The notes under the pieces are model-generated. The model did no database searches, was not told where the DNA came from, and was given only the letters and a program-made list of their open reading frames with translations. Positions 7,721 through 16,091 of a DNA stretch of 64,000 bases are shown piece after piece. The number at the start of each line of letters is the position of its first letter. The stretch's first letter is position 1. Both the position numbers and the translations under genes were made by a program. Origin of the DNA: RBG-13-68-16 sp041494245 (lineage in GTDB: Bacteria > Acidobacteriota > Thermoanaerobaculia > Thermoanaerobaculales > Thermoanaerobaculaceae); the NCBI GenBank assembly GCA_041494245.1, contig JBGQAK010000020.1, forward strand, positions 1-64,000. Reading direction: 5' to 3'.

Positions 7721-9211
7721 CTACTTTCTCTCATTCAGCGCGGCTGACACGCCGGTGTCGCGGTTGAACACCTCGATGGCGGCATCCCACCCGGGGAGTT
7801 GGGCCTTCAGGTCCCGCCAAAACTCCGGGCTCCAGAGCGCGTCGAGCTCCACAACCGTCTTGCCCTGCTGCTCGACCCAGGTGAAGTACTTGAGGTTGTG
7901 CAGGGCCTTGCGGTCGGGGTACGTGAGCTCCTTCAGGTGATCGGTCGTCGCCCCGAGGAGGAAGCGCTCGAGGTCGATCTCCGCCTGGCGTTCGTCGTAG
8001 GCGCCGCGCTCGGCGGTCAGCTCGGCGAGGCGCGTGCGGTACAGGTCGGAGGAGTCGGTGAAGCAGGTGAGCACCACGTCCGCCTCCTCAAGCTCAAAGT
8101 GGCGCGCGGTCTTGATCGCCGACAGCAGGTTGCAGATCGAGGAGATGCCGAGGAGCGGGAGGTGCGCGACGGTTGCCTCGAGCACGCCGCGGCGGGTGAG
8201 CAGCGCAGCTCCGGCGGGCTCGTTGAACAGGCGCAGTAGCCTCACGGTCGCCTCGTCGTCGATGGCGGTGACGAGGTCGGTGGTGCGCACGTTGTGGATC
8301 CAGGGGACGTGCTTGTCCCCGATCCCCTCGATGCGATGATCCCCGAAGCCGGTCGCGAGCAGCGTCGGACACTGCAGCGCCTCCGCCACTGTGATCGTGC
8401 ATCCGGGGGAGACGTCCTTGAGGTAGTCCCCGGCGGCGAGCGTCCCCGCCGAGCCGGTGGCGCCGACCCAAGCGGCCAGGCGCAAGCGATCGCCTGCCAG
8501 GGCGCGGAACGCCTCGGCGGCGGCGGGCCCGGTGACGCCGTAGTGCCAGAGGTAGTTCCCGAACTCCTCGAACTGGTTGAAGATCACAGCCTGGGGCTGG
8601 TTCTTCCGGATATCCCAGCAGGCGTCGAAGATCTCCTTGACGTTGGACTCGCAACCGGGCGTAGCGATGATCTCGGCCCCGATCGAGGCCAGCCATTCGA
8701 AGCGCTCCCGACTCATCCCCTCGGGAAGGATCGCAATTGCGCGGCATCCCAGCAGCGCCGAATCGAACGCCCCGCCGCGGCAGTAGTTGCCGGTCGAGGG
8801 CCAGACGGCCTTCTGGGTCGTGGGGTCAAACTCGCCGGACACCAGGCGCGGCACGAGGCACCCGAACGCCGCCCCCACCTTATGGGCGCCGGTGGGGAAG
8901 TGCTTGCCCACCAGGCCCACGATGCGCGCCCGCACACCCGAGAGGGTGGACGGAACCTCGAGAGCGTTGACCGGACCGAAGCCGCCAGTGGCCGGGTCGT
9001 TGTGCCAGGTGATGCGAAAGAGGTTGACCGGATCCACCGCCTGCATGTCCACGCCGGCGAGCGCCCTCCGTACCGCGGGGTGGGTGCGCGAGGGATCGCG
9101 CATCTCGGCGATCGTGGGGATCACGATACCCCGCTCCTTGCAGCGCTGCACCGTGTGCTCCCGTGCCCTTTTTCTCGTCTCGTCGGTCACGTGGTCGCTC
9201 CCGGGGCGCAT
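7721..9211 (-). CDS. PLP-dependent fold-type II enzyme (diaminopropionate ammonia-lyase candidate)
   Basis: A 496-residue enzyme of the cysteine synthase/tryptophan synthase beta superfamily. The PLP lysine is K111 in TGAHKVGAAF; STGNYCRGG is the substrate loop and GATGSAGTLAAG the phosphate loop. It does not look like an E. coli YgeX orthologue in sequence, but it holds YgeX's position at the head of the minus arm, next to ygeY. It is therefore the best candidate for the step releasing ammonia from 2,3-diaminopropionate or a similar acid; that is inference. ATG 9211 and GTG 9190 (with GGGAG 7 bases before) are both possible starts. It diverges from the dehydrogenase gene, sharing a promoter region of about 110 bases. 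Confidence 0.75.
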   Translation of the reverse strand: MRPGSDHVTDETRKRAREHTVQRCKERGIVIPTIAEMRDPSRTHPAVRRALAGVDMQAVDPVNLFRITWHNDPATGGFGPVNALEVPSTLSGVRARIVGLVGKHFPTGAHKVGAAFGCLVPRLVSGEFDPTTQKAVWPSTGNYCRGGAFDSALLGCRAIAILPEGMSRERFEWLASIGAEIIATPGCESNVKEIFDACWDIRKNQPQAVIFNQFEEFGNYLWHYGVTGPAAAEAFRALAGDRLRLAAWVGATGSAGTLAAGDYLKDVSPGCTITVAEALQCPTLLATGFGDHRIEGIGDKHVPWIHNVRTTDLVTAIDDEATVRLLRLFNEPAGAALLTRRGVLEATVAHLPLLGISSICNLLSAIKTARHFELEEADVVLTCFTDSSDLYRTRLAELTAERGAYDERQAEIDLERFLLGATTDHLKELTYPDRKALHNLKYFTWVEQQGKTVVELDALWSPEFWRDLKAQLPGWDAAIEVFNRDTGVSAALNERK

Positions 9212-9295
9212 TGTATCGGTTCCGGCTTCGAGCTGCGCGTGGTCTCTCAAGAGCGGAACCCGAGTCGCACATTCACAATGGGCCCAAGGTCTCTG

Positions 9296-9304
9296 TGCTA
9301 GTCT
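9296..9304 (+). promoter_or_regulatory. extended -10 for the plus arm of the ureide island
   Basis: TGCTAGTCT (TG at 9296-9297, TAGTCT at 9299-9304) fits an extended -10 box, giving transcription start near 9311 and a short leader with a G-rich Shine-Dalgarno before ATG 9323. No good -35 at normal spacing is visible. Confidence 0.45.
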
Positions 9305-9322
9305 CACCTCGGGGGACCCACC

Positions 9323-11863
9323 ATGGCGCGCAGCCCCTTCCTCCTGACCGATGCACAGCTTGCGGCCGAGATCGAGAGGTGCGAGTACTGCGCCGAGAAG
9401 CCGTGCCGGGGGGCGTGCCCGGCCGATTGCTCGCCCGCTGACTTCATCATGGCCGCAAAGGTGGGGGGCAGATCGGACTACGCCCGGGCCGCCGCCATGA
9501 TCATGTCGGCCAACCCCCTGGGCGGCGTGTGCGGGGGGGTCTGCCCCGACACCCACTGCATGCGCGCGTGCGCGCGCGCCACCTTCGACGCCCCGATCGA
9601 CATCCCCGCCGTCCAGGCGACGATTATCGCGAAGGCGCGCGCGCTGGGCGTATTCCCGGATTTCGCCCAGGCGCGGCCGAGCGGGAGGCGCGCAGCGATC
9701 GTGGGCGGCGGCCCGGCCGGGTACGGGGCCGCGGCGGTGCTGACGCAGCACGGGTACGGGGTTGACGTCTTCGAGTCGGGGCGGGCCGGCGGGATGGCGG
9801 CGCTGATCCCCGGCTTCCGCCTCGATCCGGACGTGCTGGCGGGCGACCTCGCGTTCGTTGCCTCGCTGGGTGCCGTCACGGTCAGGCACGAGCGCGGCGC
9901 CGATCCCGCCGCGCTGCTCGCGGCCGGCTACGACGTGGTGATCGTCGCATCCGGCCTCGACCGTCCGGTGGAGCTGGGGATCCCCGGCGAGCACCTCGCG
10001 GTGAAGGCGCTCGAATACCTGGCGGAGCCGGAGCAGACTCCGGTGGCCGGGAGGCGCGTCGCGGTGATCGGCGGCGGGGCGGTAGCCGCGGACTGCGCCG
10101 AGACCGCGACCGCGCGCGGCGCCAGCGGCGTCGAGATGTTCGCCCTGGAGAAGCTCTCCGAGATGCCGCTCACCGCCAAGGAGCTCGCCGGTCTGCTGAA
10201 CGCCGGGATCGCGGTGAGCGGGCGCGTCCGCGTCACGGCCATCGTGGACGAGGGCGGCGAGGTGCGGGGGCTCGAGACGGTCAAGGTGGAGCTTCCAGCC
10301 GGGGCGGCGTTCCAACCCTCCTGGGTGCGTGACGTGCCTGGCACCTCACAGAGGCGCCCCGACCTCGACCTCGCCATCGTGGCGATCGGCGCGCGCCCGG
10401 GTCCGGTGCCAAAGGGCACGCCGGGGATCTTCATCGCCGGCGACGTGGAGCACGGGCCCACCACCGTGGTGGAAGCGGTCGCCGCCGGCAAGAACGCTGC
10501 AACGGAGGCGCTGGCAGGGCACAGGGCACAGGGCGCAGGGCGCAGAGAAGGGAAGATACAGCCACCAGAAGCCCCCAGTGGCACAGACGGCAAAGCGGGT
10601 CGTCCCCGGGTCAAGAGCACCGTGGTCCTGCCCGGGTTCCGGCGGCTTCTGGTGCCGCTCGATGCGGAGTTTTTCGGCCGGCCGATCCTCTCGCCTTTCC
10701 TGCTCTCGGCGGCCCCGCCCACCGACGGGTACGAGCAGATGCGCAAGGTGTACGAGGCGGGGTGGGCGGGCGGGGTGATGAAGACCGCTTTCGACGACGT
10801 GCGGATCCACATCCCCTCCCGGTACATGTTCGCCTTCGACCGCACCACCTTCGCTAATTGCGACAACGTCTCAGGACACCCGCTCCACCGGGTCCTCCGG
10901 GAGGTGGAGAAGCTGCGGCAGGAGTTCCCCGACCGCCTCACCCTCGCCTCCACCGGGGGGCCGGTAAGCGGGCACGACGAGCTCGACCACAAGGGGTGGC
11001 AGTCCAACACGCGCAAGCTCGAGGCGGCGGGGGCGTGCGGGGTCGAGTACAGCCTCTCCTGCCCGCAGGGCGGCGACGGCACCAGGGGCGACATCGTCTC
11101 CCAGGACGCCAAGCTGACCGCGAAGATCATCGGCTGGGTGCTGGAGGCCGGCGACCCGAACGTTCCCAAGCTGTTCAAGCTCACCGGGGCCGTCACCTCG
11201 ATCGCGCCGATCATCACCGCCATCAAGGAGGTCTTCGCGCGCCACCCGCGGGCCAAGGCCGGCGTCACACTTGCCAACACCTTCCCGACGCTGGCGTTTC
11301 GCCCGGGCTCCAAGGAGCACTGGGAGGAGGGGATCGTGGTCGGGATGAGCGGGGCGGGGGTGACGCCGATCTCCAACCTCACGCTCGCCAACGTCTCGCG
11401 CCTCGGCGTGGTGGTGTCGGGCAACGGCGGCCCGATGAACTACCTCGCCGCCGCCAACTTCCTCGCGCTCGGCGCTCGCACCGTGCAGTTCTGCTCGATC
11501 GTGATGAAGTACGGGCTCGGCATCGTGGACGAGCTGCACTCCGGGCTCTCCTACCTGCTCGCGGAGCGCGGCCTGCGCTCGGTGGAGGAGCTGATCGGAC
11601 GGGCTCTGCCGCAGCCGATCACGCCGTTCGGCGAGCTGCCGGCGGCCAAGATGATATCTGCGGCGGACGCCGAGCTGTGCGTGCACTGCGGCAACTGCAC
11701 CCGCTGCCCGTACCTCGCGATCACTCTGAACGGCGAGAAGGTCCCCGAGACCGACGCCGCTCGCTGCGTCGGCTGCTCATTCTGCACCCTGATGTGCTTC
11801 ACGGGTGCGCTCGAGATGCGCGAGCGCACCCCAGCGGAGGCCGCGGCGCTGGTCGAGGCGTGA
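9323..11863 (+). CDS. dihydropyrimidine-dehydrogenase-like flavoprotein, PreT-PreA fusion
   Basis: An 846-residue iron-sulfur flavoenzyme laid out like mammalian DPYD. Residues 20-85: eight-Cys Fe-S domain (CEYCAEKPC, CGGVCPDTHC). Residues 125-395: FAD/NAD(P)H domain with VGGGPAGYG and a second VIGGGAV fold. Residues 398-432: low-complexity linker encoded by repeat DNA. Residues 433-780: DHODH-like FMN barrel with SLSCPQGGDG. Residues 784-835: two ferredoxin motifs (CVHCGNCTRC, CVGCSFCTLMC). DPYD reduces uracil/thymine with NADPH; E. coli YgfK in the related cluster also has GltD-like and Fe-S domains. The residue aligned by eye to the mammalian active-site Cys is Val, which may also hold for bacterial PreA. 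First gene of the plus arm; substrate probably a purine- or pyrimidine-derived ring. Confidence 0.85.
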   Translation: MARSPFLLTDAQLAAEIERCEYCAEKPCRGACPADCSPADFIMAAKVGGRSDYARAAAMIMSANPLGGVCGGVCPDTHCMRACARATFDAPIDIPAVQATIIAKARALGVFPDFAQARPSGRRAAIVGGGPAGYGAAAVLTQHGYGVDVFESGRAGGMAALIPGFRLDPDVLAGDLAFVASLGAVTVRHERGADPAALLAAGYDVVIVASGLDRPVELGIPGEHLAVKALEYLAEPEQTPVAGRRVAVIGGGAVAADCAETATARGASGVEMFALEKLSEMPLTAKELAGLLNAGIAVSGRVRVTAIVDEGGEVRGLETVKVELPAGAAFQPSWVRDVPGTSQRRPDLDLAIVAIGARPGPVPKGTPGIFIAGDVEHGPTTVVEAVAAGKNAATEALAGHRAQGAGRREGKIQPPEAPSGTDGKAGRPRVKSTVVLPGFRRLLVPLDAEFFGRPILSPFLLSAAPPTDGYEQMRKVYEAGWAGGVMKTAFDDVRIHIPSRYMFAFDRTTFANCDNVSGHPLHRVLREVEKLRQEFPDRLTLASTGGPVSGHDELDHKGWQSNTRKLEAAGACGVEYSLSCPQGGDGTRGDIVSQDAKLTAKIIGWVLEAGDPNVPKLFKLTGAVTSIAPIITAIKEVFARHPRAKAGVTLANTFPTLAFRPGSKEHWEEGIVVGMSGAGVTPISNLTLANVSRLGVVVSGNGGPMNYLAAANFLALGARTVQFCSIVMKYGLGIVDELHSGLSYLLAERGLRSVEELIGRALPQPITPFGELPAAKMISAADAELCVHCGNCTRCPYLAITLNGEKVPETDAARCVGCSFCTLMCFTGALEMRERTPAEAAALVEA
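10515..10550. repeat. short tandem repeat copy 1, inside the dehydrogenase linker
   Basis: Seven-base units of CAGGGCA/CAGGGCG type occupy the linker between the NAD(P)H and FMN domains. The 27 bases at 10524-10550 match 13224-13250 with one mismatch. The repeat is translated in frame as an Arg/Gly/Ala-rich stretch. Confidence 0.7.
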
Positions 11864-11882
11864 GGCGCGAGGGGAGGTGGGC

Positions 11883-13211
11883 GTGGACTCGCTGCTGATC
11901 GAGAACGGGACGGTGGTCACCCTCGGCGAGGTCAACCGCATCCTGCACCGGCACGACGTGACGTGCGAGGGCGGCCTCATCACGGCGATCGCCCCGCACG
12001 GTACGATCGCGGGGCCCCATGAACGCGTGATTGACGCTTCCGGCACAGTTGTGATGCCGGGGTTCATCAACGCCCACATGCACTTCTACTCTACGCTCGT
12101 TCGTGGCCTCGGCAAGGCCAAGCCGTCGGCCGATTTCAGACAGGTCCTGGAGAACCTCTGGTGGCGCCTGGACCGGAAGCTGGATCTCGACGACTGCTAC
12201 TACTCGGCGCTGGTCGTCCTCATCGAGGCAGTCAGGCACGGCACCACCACGCTCTTCGACCACCACGCGAGCTCTTCGGCGGTGCGCGGCTCCCTGGATG
12301 CGCTCGCCCGCGCGGTCAAACAGGTCGGCGTGCGAGCCTCGCTGTGCTACGAGCTCTCCGACCGCGACGGACCGCAGGTGACGCGAGCGGGGGTCGAGGA
12401 GAACGTCGCGTTCATCAAGCGCTGCCGCGCCGAAAAGGACGCTCGGTTGGTCGCGATGTTCGGCCTGCACGCCGCCTTCACGCTCTCTGACGCCACCCTC
12501 GAGCGCGCCGCCGCGGCCGGGCGGGAGCTGGGCGCGGGGTTCCACGTGCACGTGGCGGAGGCGGCCTCCGACCAGGAGCACAACCAGCGCGAGTTCGGCC
12601 TGCGCGTCGTCGAGCGCCTGGAGAAGTTCGGCATCCTCGGGCAGCAGAGCATCGCCGCCCACTGCGTGCACGTGAGCAGCCGCGAGATAGAGTTGCTCGC
12701 CGAAACCGGCACGGCGGTTGCCCACAACCCGCAGTCCAACATGAACAACGCGGTGGGCGTGGCGGACGTGCCCGGGATGGTGCGAAAGGGCGTGCTGGTG
12801 GGTCTCGGCACCGACGCGATGACCGTCAACATGCTGGAGGAGGTGCGGGCCGCGTTGTTCGTGCGGCACCTGGCCGAGAGGAACCCCTCGGCGGGCTTCG
12901 TCGAGACGCTCTCCACGCTCCTCGTCAACAACGCCCGGATCGCCAACCGGCACTTCCCGGTGCACCTCGGCGAGGTGCACGAGGGATGCGCCGCCGACCT
13001 GGCGCTCGTGGACTACCTCCCGCCGACGCCGCTCGACGAGGGCACGTTCCTCGGTCATCTGGCTTTCGGGATCTCGCAGGCGACCGTGGACACGACGATC
13101 GTCGGCGGCAAGGTGCTCATGGCCGGTAAGAGGCTCGAGCTGGACCTCGACGAGAAGGAAGTCGCGGCGAAGGCCCGCGAGCGGGCGAAGGCGCTCTGGG
13201 AGAGGTTCTGA
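11883..13211 (+). CDS. ssnA: SsnA-like metal-dependent amidohydrolase
   Basis: A 442-residue cytosolic amidohydrolase (TrzN/guanine-deaminase-like branch) matching SsnA, named in E. coli but assigned there to the xdh-yge-ygf purine region. Metal ligands visible: the HxH of NAHMHFYST, GLHAAFTL, HVAEAASDQEH, HCVH and the Asp in LGTDAMTVN. The N-terminal beta sandwich begins LLIENGTVVTL. The GTG at 11883 is chosen because GGGGAGG ends 5 bases before it and the sandwich starts at once; earlier codons overlap the dehydrogenase gene. The 19-base gap and shared strand indicate one operon. Likely role: hydrolytic deamination or ring opening after the dehydrogenase step (inference). Confidence 0.87.
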   Translation: MDSLLIENGTVVTLGEVNRILHRHDVTCEGGLITAIAPHGTIAGPHERVIDASGTVVMPGFINAHMHFYSTLVRGLGKAKPSADFRQVLENLWWRLDRKLDLDDCYYSALVVLIEAVRHGTTTLFDHHASSSAVRGSLDALARAVKQVGVRASLCYELSDRDGPQVTRAGVEENVAFIKRCRAEKDARLVAMFGLHAAFTLSDATLERAAAAGRELGAGFHVHVAEAASDQEHNQREFGLRVVERLEKFGILGQQSIAAHCVHVSSREIELLAETGTAVAHNPQSNMNNAVGVADVPGMVRKGVLVGLGTDAMTVNMLEEVRAALFVRHLAERNPSAGFVETLSTLLVNNARIANRHFPVHLGEVHEGCAADLALVDYLPPTPLDEGTFLGHLAFGISQATVDTTIVGGKVLMAGKRLELDLDEKEVAAKARERAKALWERF

Positions 13212-13223
13212 AGGCCGGGCGCC

Positions 13224-13250
13224 GGGCACAGGGCGCAGGGCGCAGGGAAG
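13224..13250. repeat. short tandem repeat copy 2, at the start of the hydantoinase gene
   Basis: Starts GGGCACAGGGCGCAGGGCGC and matches 10524-10550 in 26 of 27 positions. It fills the ssnA-hydantoinase gap where a Shine-Dalgarno and start codon would be expected. Confidence 0.7.
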
Positions 13251-13279
13251 GCCACGGCCTGCTGGTCCGCGGGGGAACC

Positions 13280-14599
13280 GTGTGGAGCGAGGACGGTCCG
13301 CGACGGGCCGACGTGCGCGTCGTCGGCGAGCGGATCGAGGAGTTGGGGGCGCTCGCGCCCGAGCCGGGCGAGTCGGTCATCGAGGCCGCGGGGTTGCACG
13401 TGCTGCCTGGCATGATCGACGTGCACGTGCACGTCGACGACCGCATCGGCGCCTGCGAACTGGCCGACACCTGGCCGACCGCCTCCGAGATCGCGGTCCG
13501 TACCGGCGTCACCACGCTGGCAGGGTTCGTGACCCGGCAGCCGGGGGAGTCGCTCACCGAGGCGGTGGAGCGCTGTGTGAGGCGGGCGAGAGGGCGCACC
13601 CACTGCGACGTCACATTTCACCTCACCCCCACCGGCTGGCCCTGGGAGTGGCGCGAGGTCGAGGGGCTGATTGGGCGGGGCTTCTCCACATTCAAGCTCT
13701 ACACCACCTACCGCGAGGCGGGACTCTTCACGGACTATGCGCGGCTAACCGAGATCATGCAGCGACTCGCCGCTCTCGGCGCGCGCCTACTCATCCACTG
13801 TGAGGACGACGCGACGCTGAAGGACGTCGATGGCTCGCCCCTCGATTCCGCTGATGCTCGCGGGCACGCGTTGCTGCGGCCGGGGGCCGCGGAGGTGCTC
13901 GCGATCCGGAAGGTCGTCGAGCTGGCCGCACGCACCGGCTGCCCGACCCACGTGGTGCACGTCTCCACCGCGGAGGGCGCCGAGGCCATCGGACAGGCGC
14001 GGGTGCGAGCCTGCGTCACCTGCGAGACCGCGCCCCACTACCTGCTGCTCACCGAGGCCGCGCTGGCCGGTCCCGATGGCCACCGGTGGCTGTGCACGCC
14101 GCCGCTGCGTGATGAGGCGAACCGGGCCCGCATGGAGCAGATGTCGGCGGGAGGTGCCTTCGACCTCTTTGCCACCGACCACTGCGCTTTCGCTCGGGCC
14201 GACAAGGACGGAAAGCGAAGCGACTTTCGAGACGTGCCCAAGGGGATCGCCGGACTGGGGGCGCTCGTCCCGCTCATGCACGAGCTGCTGGTACGGAGGC
14301 ACCGACTGCCTCTGGCCGAGCTGGCGGCCCGGCTCGCCCGCAACCCCGCGAGGCTGCTGGGCGTGTACCCGCGCAAGGGCGCAATCGCCGCAGGCTCGGA
14401 TGCCGACCTCGTGATCCTCGACCCGGACGGCCCTGACCGTCCGGTCGTTTCGAGCCTCGCGGACAGCCACGAGAGCTACCCCGGCCGCACGACCACGCTG
14501 GACGTCCGGCACGTCTTCGTTCGCGGTCGGAGCGTGGTCGAGAACAACGTCCTGGTCGCGCCCCGCGTCCCAGCAGGGCGCTGCCTGGCCGGCGCATGA
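13280..14599 (+). CDS. hyuA: dihydropyrimidinase/hydantoinase-family amidohydrolase, start uncertain
   Basis: A cyclic amidohydrolase with an intact two-metal site: HxH in GMIDVHVHVDD, the carboxylatable Lys in FSTFKLYTTY, His in HCEDD, His in HVVHVSTAEG and Asp in ATDHCAF. It opens cyclic ureides (dihydropyrimidines, hydantoins or allantoin-like rings). The first beta strand, read as LLVRGGTV, lies upstream of GTG 13280 in an open frame (from 13130) that has no ATG, GTG or TTG. Candidate starts are CTG at 13259 or 13262, or GTG 13280 with loss of the strand. Third gene of the plus arm; counterpart of E. coli hyuA beside ygeY and yqeA. The symbol is by similarity. Confidence 0.85.
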   Translation: MWSEDGPRRADVRVVGERIEELGALAPEPGESVIEAAGLHVLPGMIDVHVHVDDRIGACELADTWPTASEIAVRTGVTTLAGFVTRQPGESLTEAVERCVRRARGRTHCDVTFHLTPTGWPWEWREVEGLIGRGFSTFKLYTTYREAGLFTDYARLTEIMQRLAALGARLLIHCEDDATLKDVDGSPLDSADARGHALLRPGAAEVLAIRKVVELAARTGCPTHVVHVSTAEGAEAIGQARVRACVTCETAPHYLLLTEAALAGPDGHRWLCTPPLRDEANRARMEQMSAGGAFDLFATDHCAFARADKDGKRSDFRDVPKGIAGLGALVPLMHELLVRRHRLPLAELAARLARNPARLLGVYPRKGAIAAGSDADLVILDPDGPDRPVVSSLADSHESYPGRTTTLDVRHVFVRGRSVVENNVLVAPRVPAGRCLAGA

Positions 14600-14612
14600 T
14601 CCGGGTGTCGCG

Positions 14613-15245
14613 ATGACCGTCACGGCTTCCCTGGCCGCCCTGATGACCGTCGCCGTCGTCGTGCTCGTGGCCGCCGAGCTGCGCGGCCGGCGGACCCTCG
14701 TGCTCGTGGCCAAGCCCGTCGCCTCGGCGTCGTTTCTACTCCTCGGCTGGTTCCGCTTCCAACCCGGCCACCCCTACGACGCCTGGGTGCTGCTCGCCCT
14801 CCTGCTGTGCCTGCTCGGTGACGTCCTGCTGATGTTCCGGCCAGCGTTCATCGCCGGTCTGGCGAGCTTCCTCCTCGGACACCTCGCGTACACCCTGGCG
14901 TTCTCGGGGCTCCTGCCGCCCCGGTCGTGGTCGCCCGGATGGGCGATGCCGGTGCTGGTGGCGAGCCTGGTGGCCGCGCGCTGGCTGTGGCCCCACCTCG
15001 GGCGCCTGCGGTACGCGGTGCTCGCCTACATTGCGGTCATTACGGCGATGGTGTGGGGCGCGGTGGCCGTCACGGTGGTGGGGCGGGGTCCCTGGTTTCT
15101 CGCCGTGGGCGGGGTGCTCTTCTACCTCTCCGACCTGGCCGTCGCCCGGGACCGTTTCGTCGCGAGGAGGTTCGCCAGCCGCGCGTGGGGACTGCCGGCC
15201 TACTACCTCGGCCAGCTGATGCTGGCGCTCACCGTCGGCCGCTAG
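14613..15245 (+). CDS. YhhN/TMEM86-type integral membrane protein
   Basis: A 210-residue protein with about seven or eight hydrophobic helices and few loops, typical of the YhhN family that includes animal lysoplasmalogenase TMEM86B. Marker segments: an early KPVASASFLLLGW (family KPL/KPS motif), an LLCLLGDVLLMF helix, and the C-terminal LAVARDRF...YYLGQLMLAL pattern. Inner-membrane location expected. It starts 13 bases after the hydantoinase stop, so it is probably transcribed with the plus arm, but no functional link is obvious. Its TAG stop overlaps the TAG of the convergent copA fragment through one palindromic CTAG at 15242-15245. Confidence 0.85.
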   Translation: MTVTASLAALMTVAVVVLVAAELRGRRTLVLVAKPVASASFLLLGWFRFQPGHPYDAWVLLALLLCLLGDVLLMFRPAFIAGLASFLLGHLAYTLAFSGLLPPRSWSPGWAMPVLVASLVAARWLWPHLGRLRYAVLAYIAVITAMVWGAVAVTVVGRGPWFLAVGGVLFYLSDLAVARDRFVARRFASRAWGLPAYYLGQLMLALTVGR

Positions 15246-15430
15246 AGTTCGAGTCTGCGCAGGCGCAGGGCGTTGGTGATCACCGAAACAGAAGAAAAGC
15301 TCATCGCGGCGGCGGCGGTCATCGGGGAGAGCAGCAGGCCGAAGAACGGGTAGAGCGCGCCGGCGGCGATCGGGACGCTGAGCAGGTTGCAGCCGAACGC
15401 CCATGCCAGGTTCCGCCTGATGTTCCGCAT
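15242..15430 (-). pseudogene. copA 3'-end fragment (partial duplication)
   Basis: Sixty-two codons starting MRNIRRNLAWAFG that duplicate the last 62 codons of the copper ATPase at 16092-18437, including the final membrane helices and the NALRLR tail. By eye only a handful of residues differ; the family's copper-contact Tyr in FGYN has become Cys. Similarity stops just upstream of 15434. Without the catalytic domains it cannot pump. The remaining reading frame is intact, so a small membrane peptide could still be made, but a relic of a former tandem ATPase copy is the simpler reading. Confidence 0.8.
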
Positions 15431-15454
15431 CGTGACCCGCCACCAAGCACGGAG

Positions 15455-15925
15455 TCAGGGCCGATGCCCGTTACCTGCGCGGCGGCGGATCGCGTTCACC
15501 GATTCGTCGAGCCGCTGCAGGAATGAGGAGCGGTCGCGCTTCTCGAACGGCGACGGGCCCCCGGTCACTTCGCCCAGCTCGCGCAGTTCCGAAAGCAGGC
15601 CGCGCGTGGCGAGAGCGGCGCCGATGTTGTCGGTGGTGAATGCCTGACCCCCGGAGCCTAGGACGGCCGCCCCCCGGGCGAGGCAGCGTGCGGCGAGAGG
15701 GATGTCCGCTGTGACCACGATGTCGCAGGCCTCGACGTGCTCGACGATCCAGTCGTCGGCGACGTCGATCCCTCCCCCGACGACCTTCAGGTCGATGCGC
15801 GGACTGTCGGGCGTCCGCATCCACGACCCGGCCACGAGCGTGACGTTCAGGTCGTAGCGCGCGGCGACCCGATAGACCTCGTCCTTCACAGGGCAGGCGT
15901 CGGCGTCGATGAAGATGTGAAGCAC
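15455..15925 (-). CDS. YaiI/YqxD family protein (UPF0178, DUF188)
   Basis: A 156-residue cytosolic protein of the YaiI family, a PIN-like fold of unknown activity. It begins with the acidic signature IFIDADACPVKDEVYRVA, followed by VVGGGIDVADDWIVEH and DIVVTADIPLAARCL, spaced like PIN-domain metal ligands. ATG at 15925 with AGGAGGAT just upstream. Length is typical. It separates copA from its duplicated 3' fragment, so it was either inserted there or left behind when a tandem ATPase copy was deleted. Confidence 0.9.
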   Translation of the reverse strand: MLHIFIDADACPVKDEVYRVAARYDLNVTLVAGSWMRTPDSPRIDLKVVGGGIDVADDWIVEHVEACDIVVTADIPLAARCLARGAAVLGSGGQAFTTDNIGAALATRGLLSELRELGEVTGGPSPFEKRDRSSFLQRLDESVNAIRRRAGNGHRP

Positions 15926-16091
15926 GAGATCCTCCTCCCCAAACGATCATACTGCTGTGCCAAGCCTGCCCACGCTCTTGTGATGGGTGCAGGCTCAGCG
16001 AGCATGATGTTTCTGTCGTGCCGAGGTTGCAGGGGGTCGATATTCAATCCGCGCCCGAGGGGCGAGAAAGAAGGCCGCGTAGGCGAGGCGA

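Noticed and set aside
7721..9211. Direct naming of this gene as ygeX
   Set aside because: Position fits but the sequence does not match the E. coli YgeX pattern; only the fold and context are claimed.
9212..10315. Long N-terminal extension of the PLP gene
   Set aside because: Runs antisense through the Fe-S domain of the dehydrogenase; the PLP fold starts near 9211.
10950..11150. Val in place of the mammalian DPYD active-site Cys as proof of a dead enzyme
   Set aside because: Bacterial PreA-type enzymes may also lack this Cys, so it is recorded but not claimed as loss of function.
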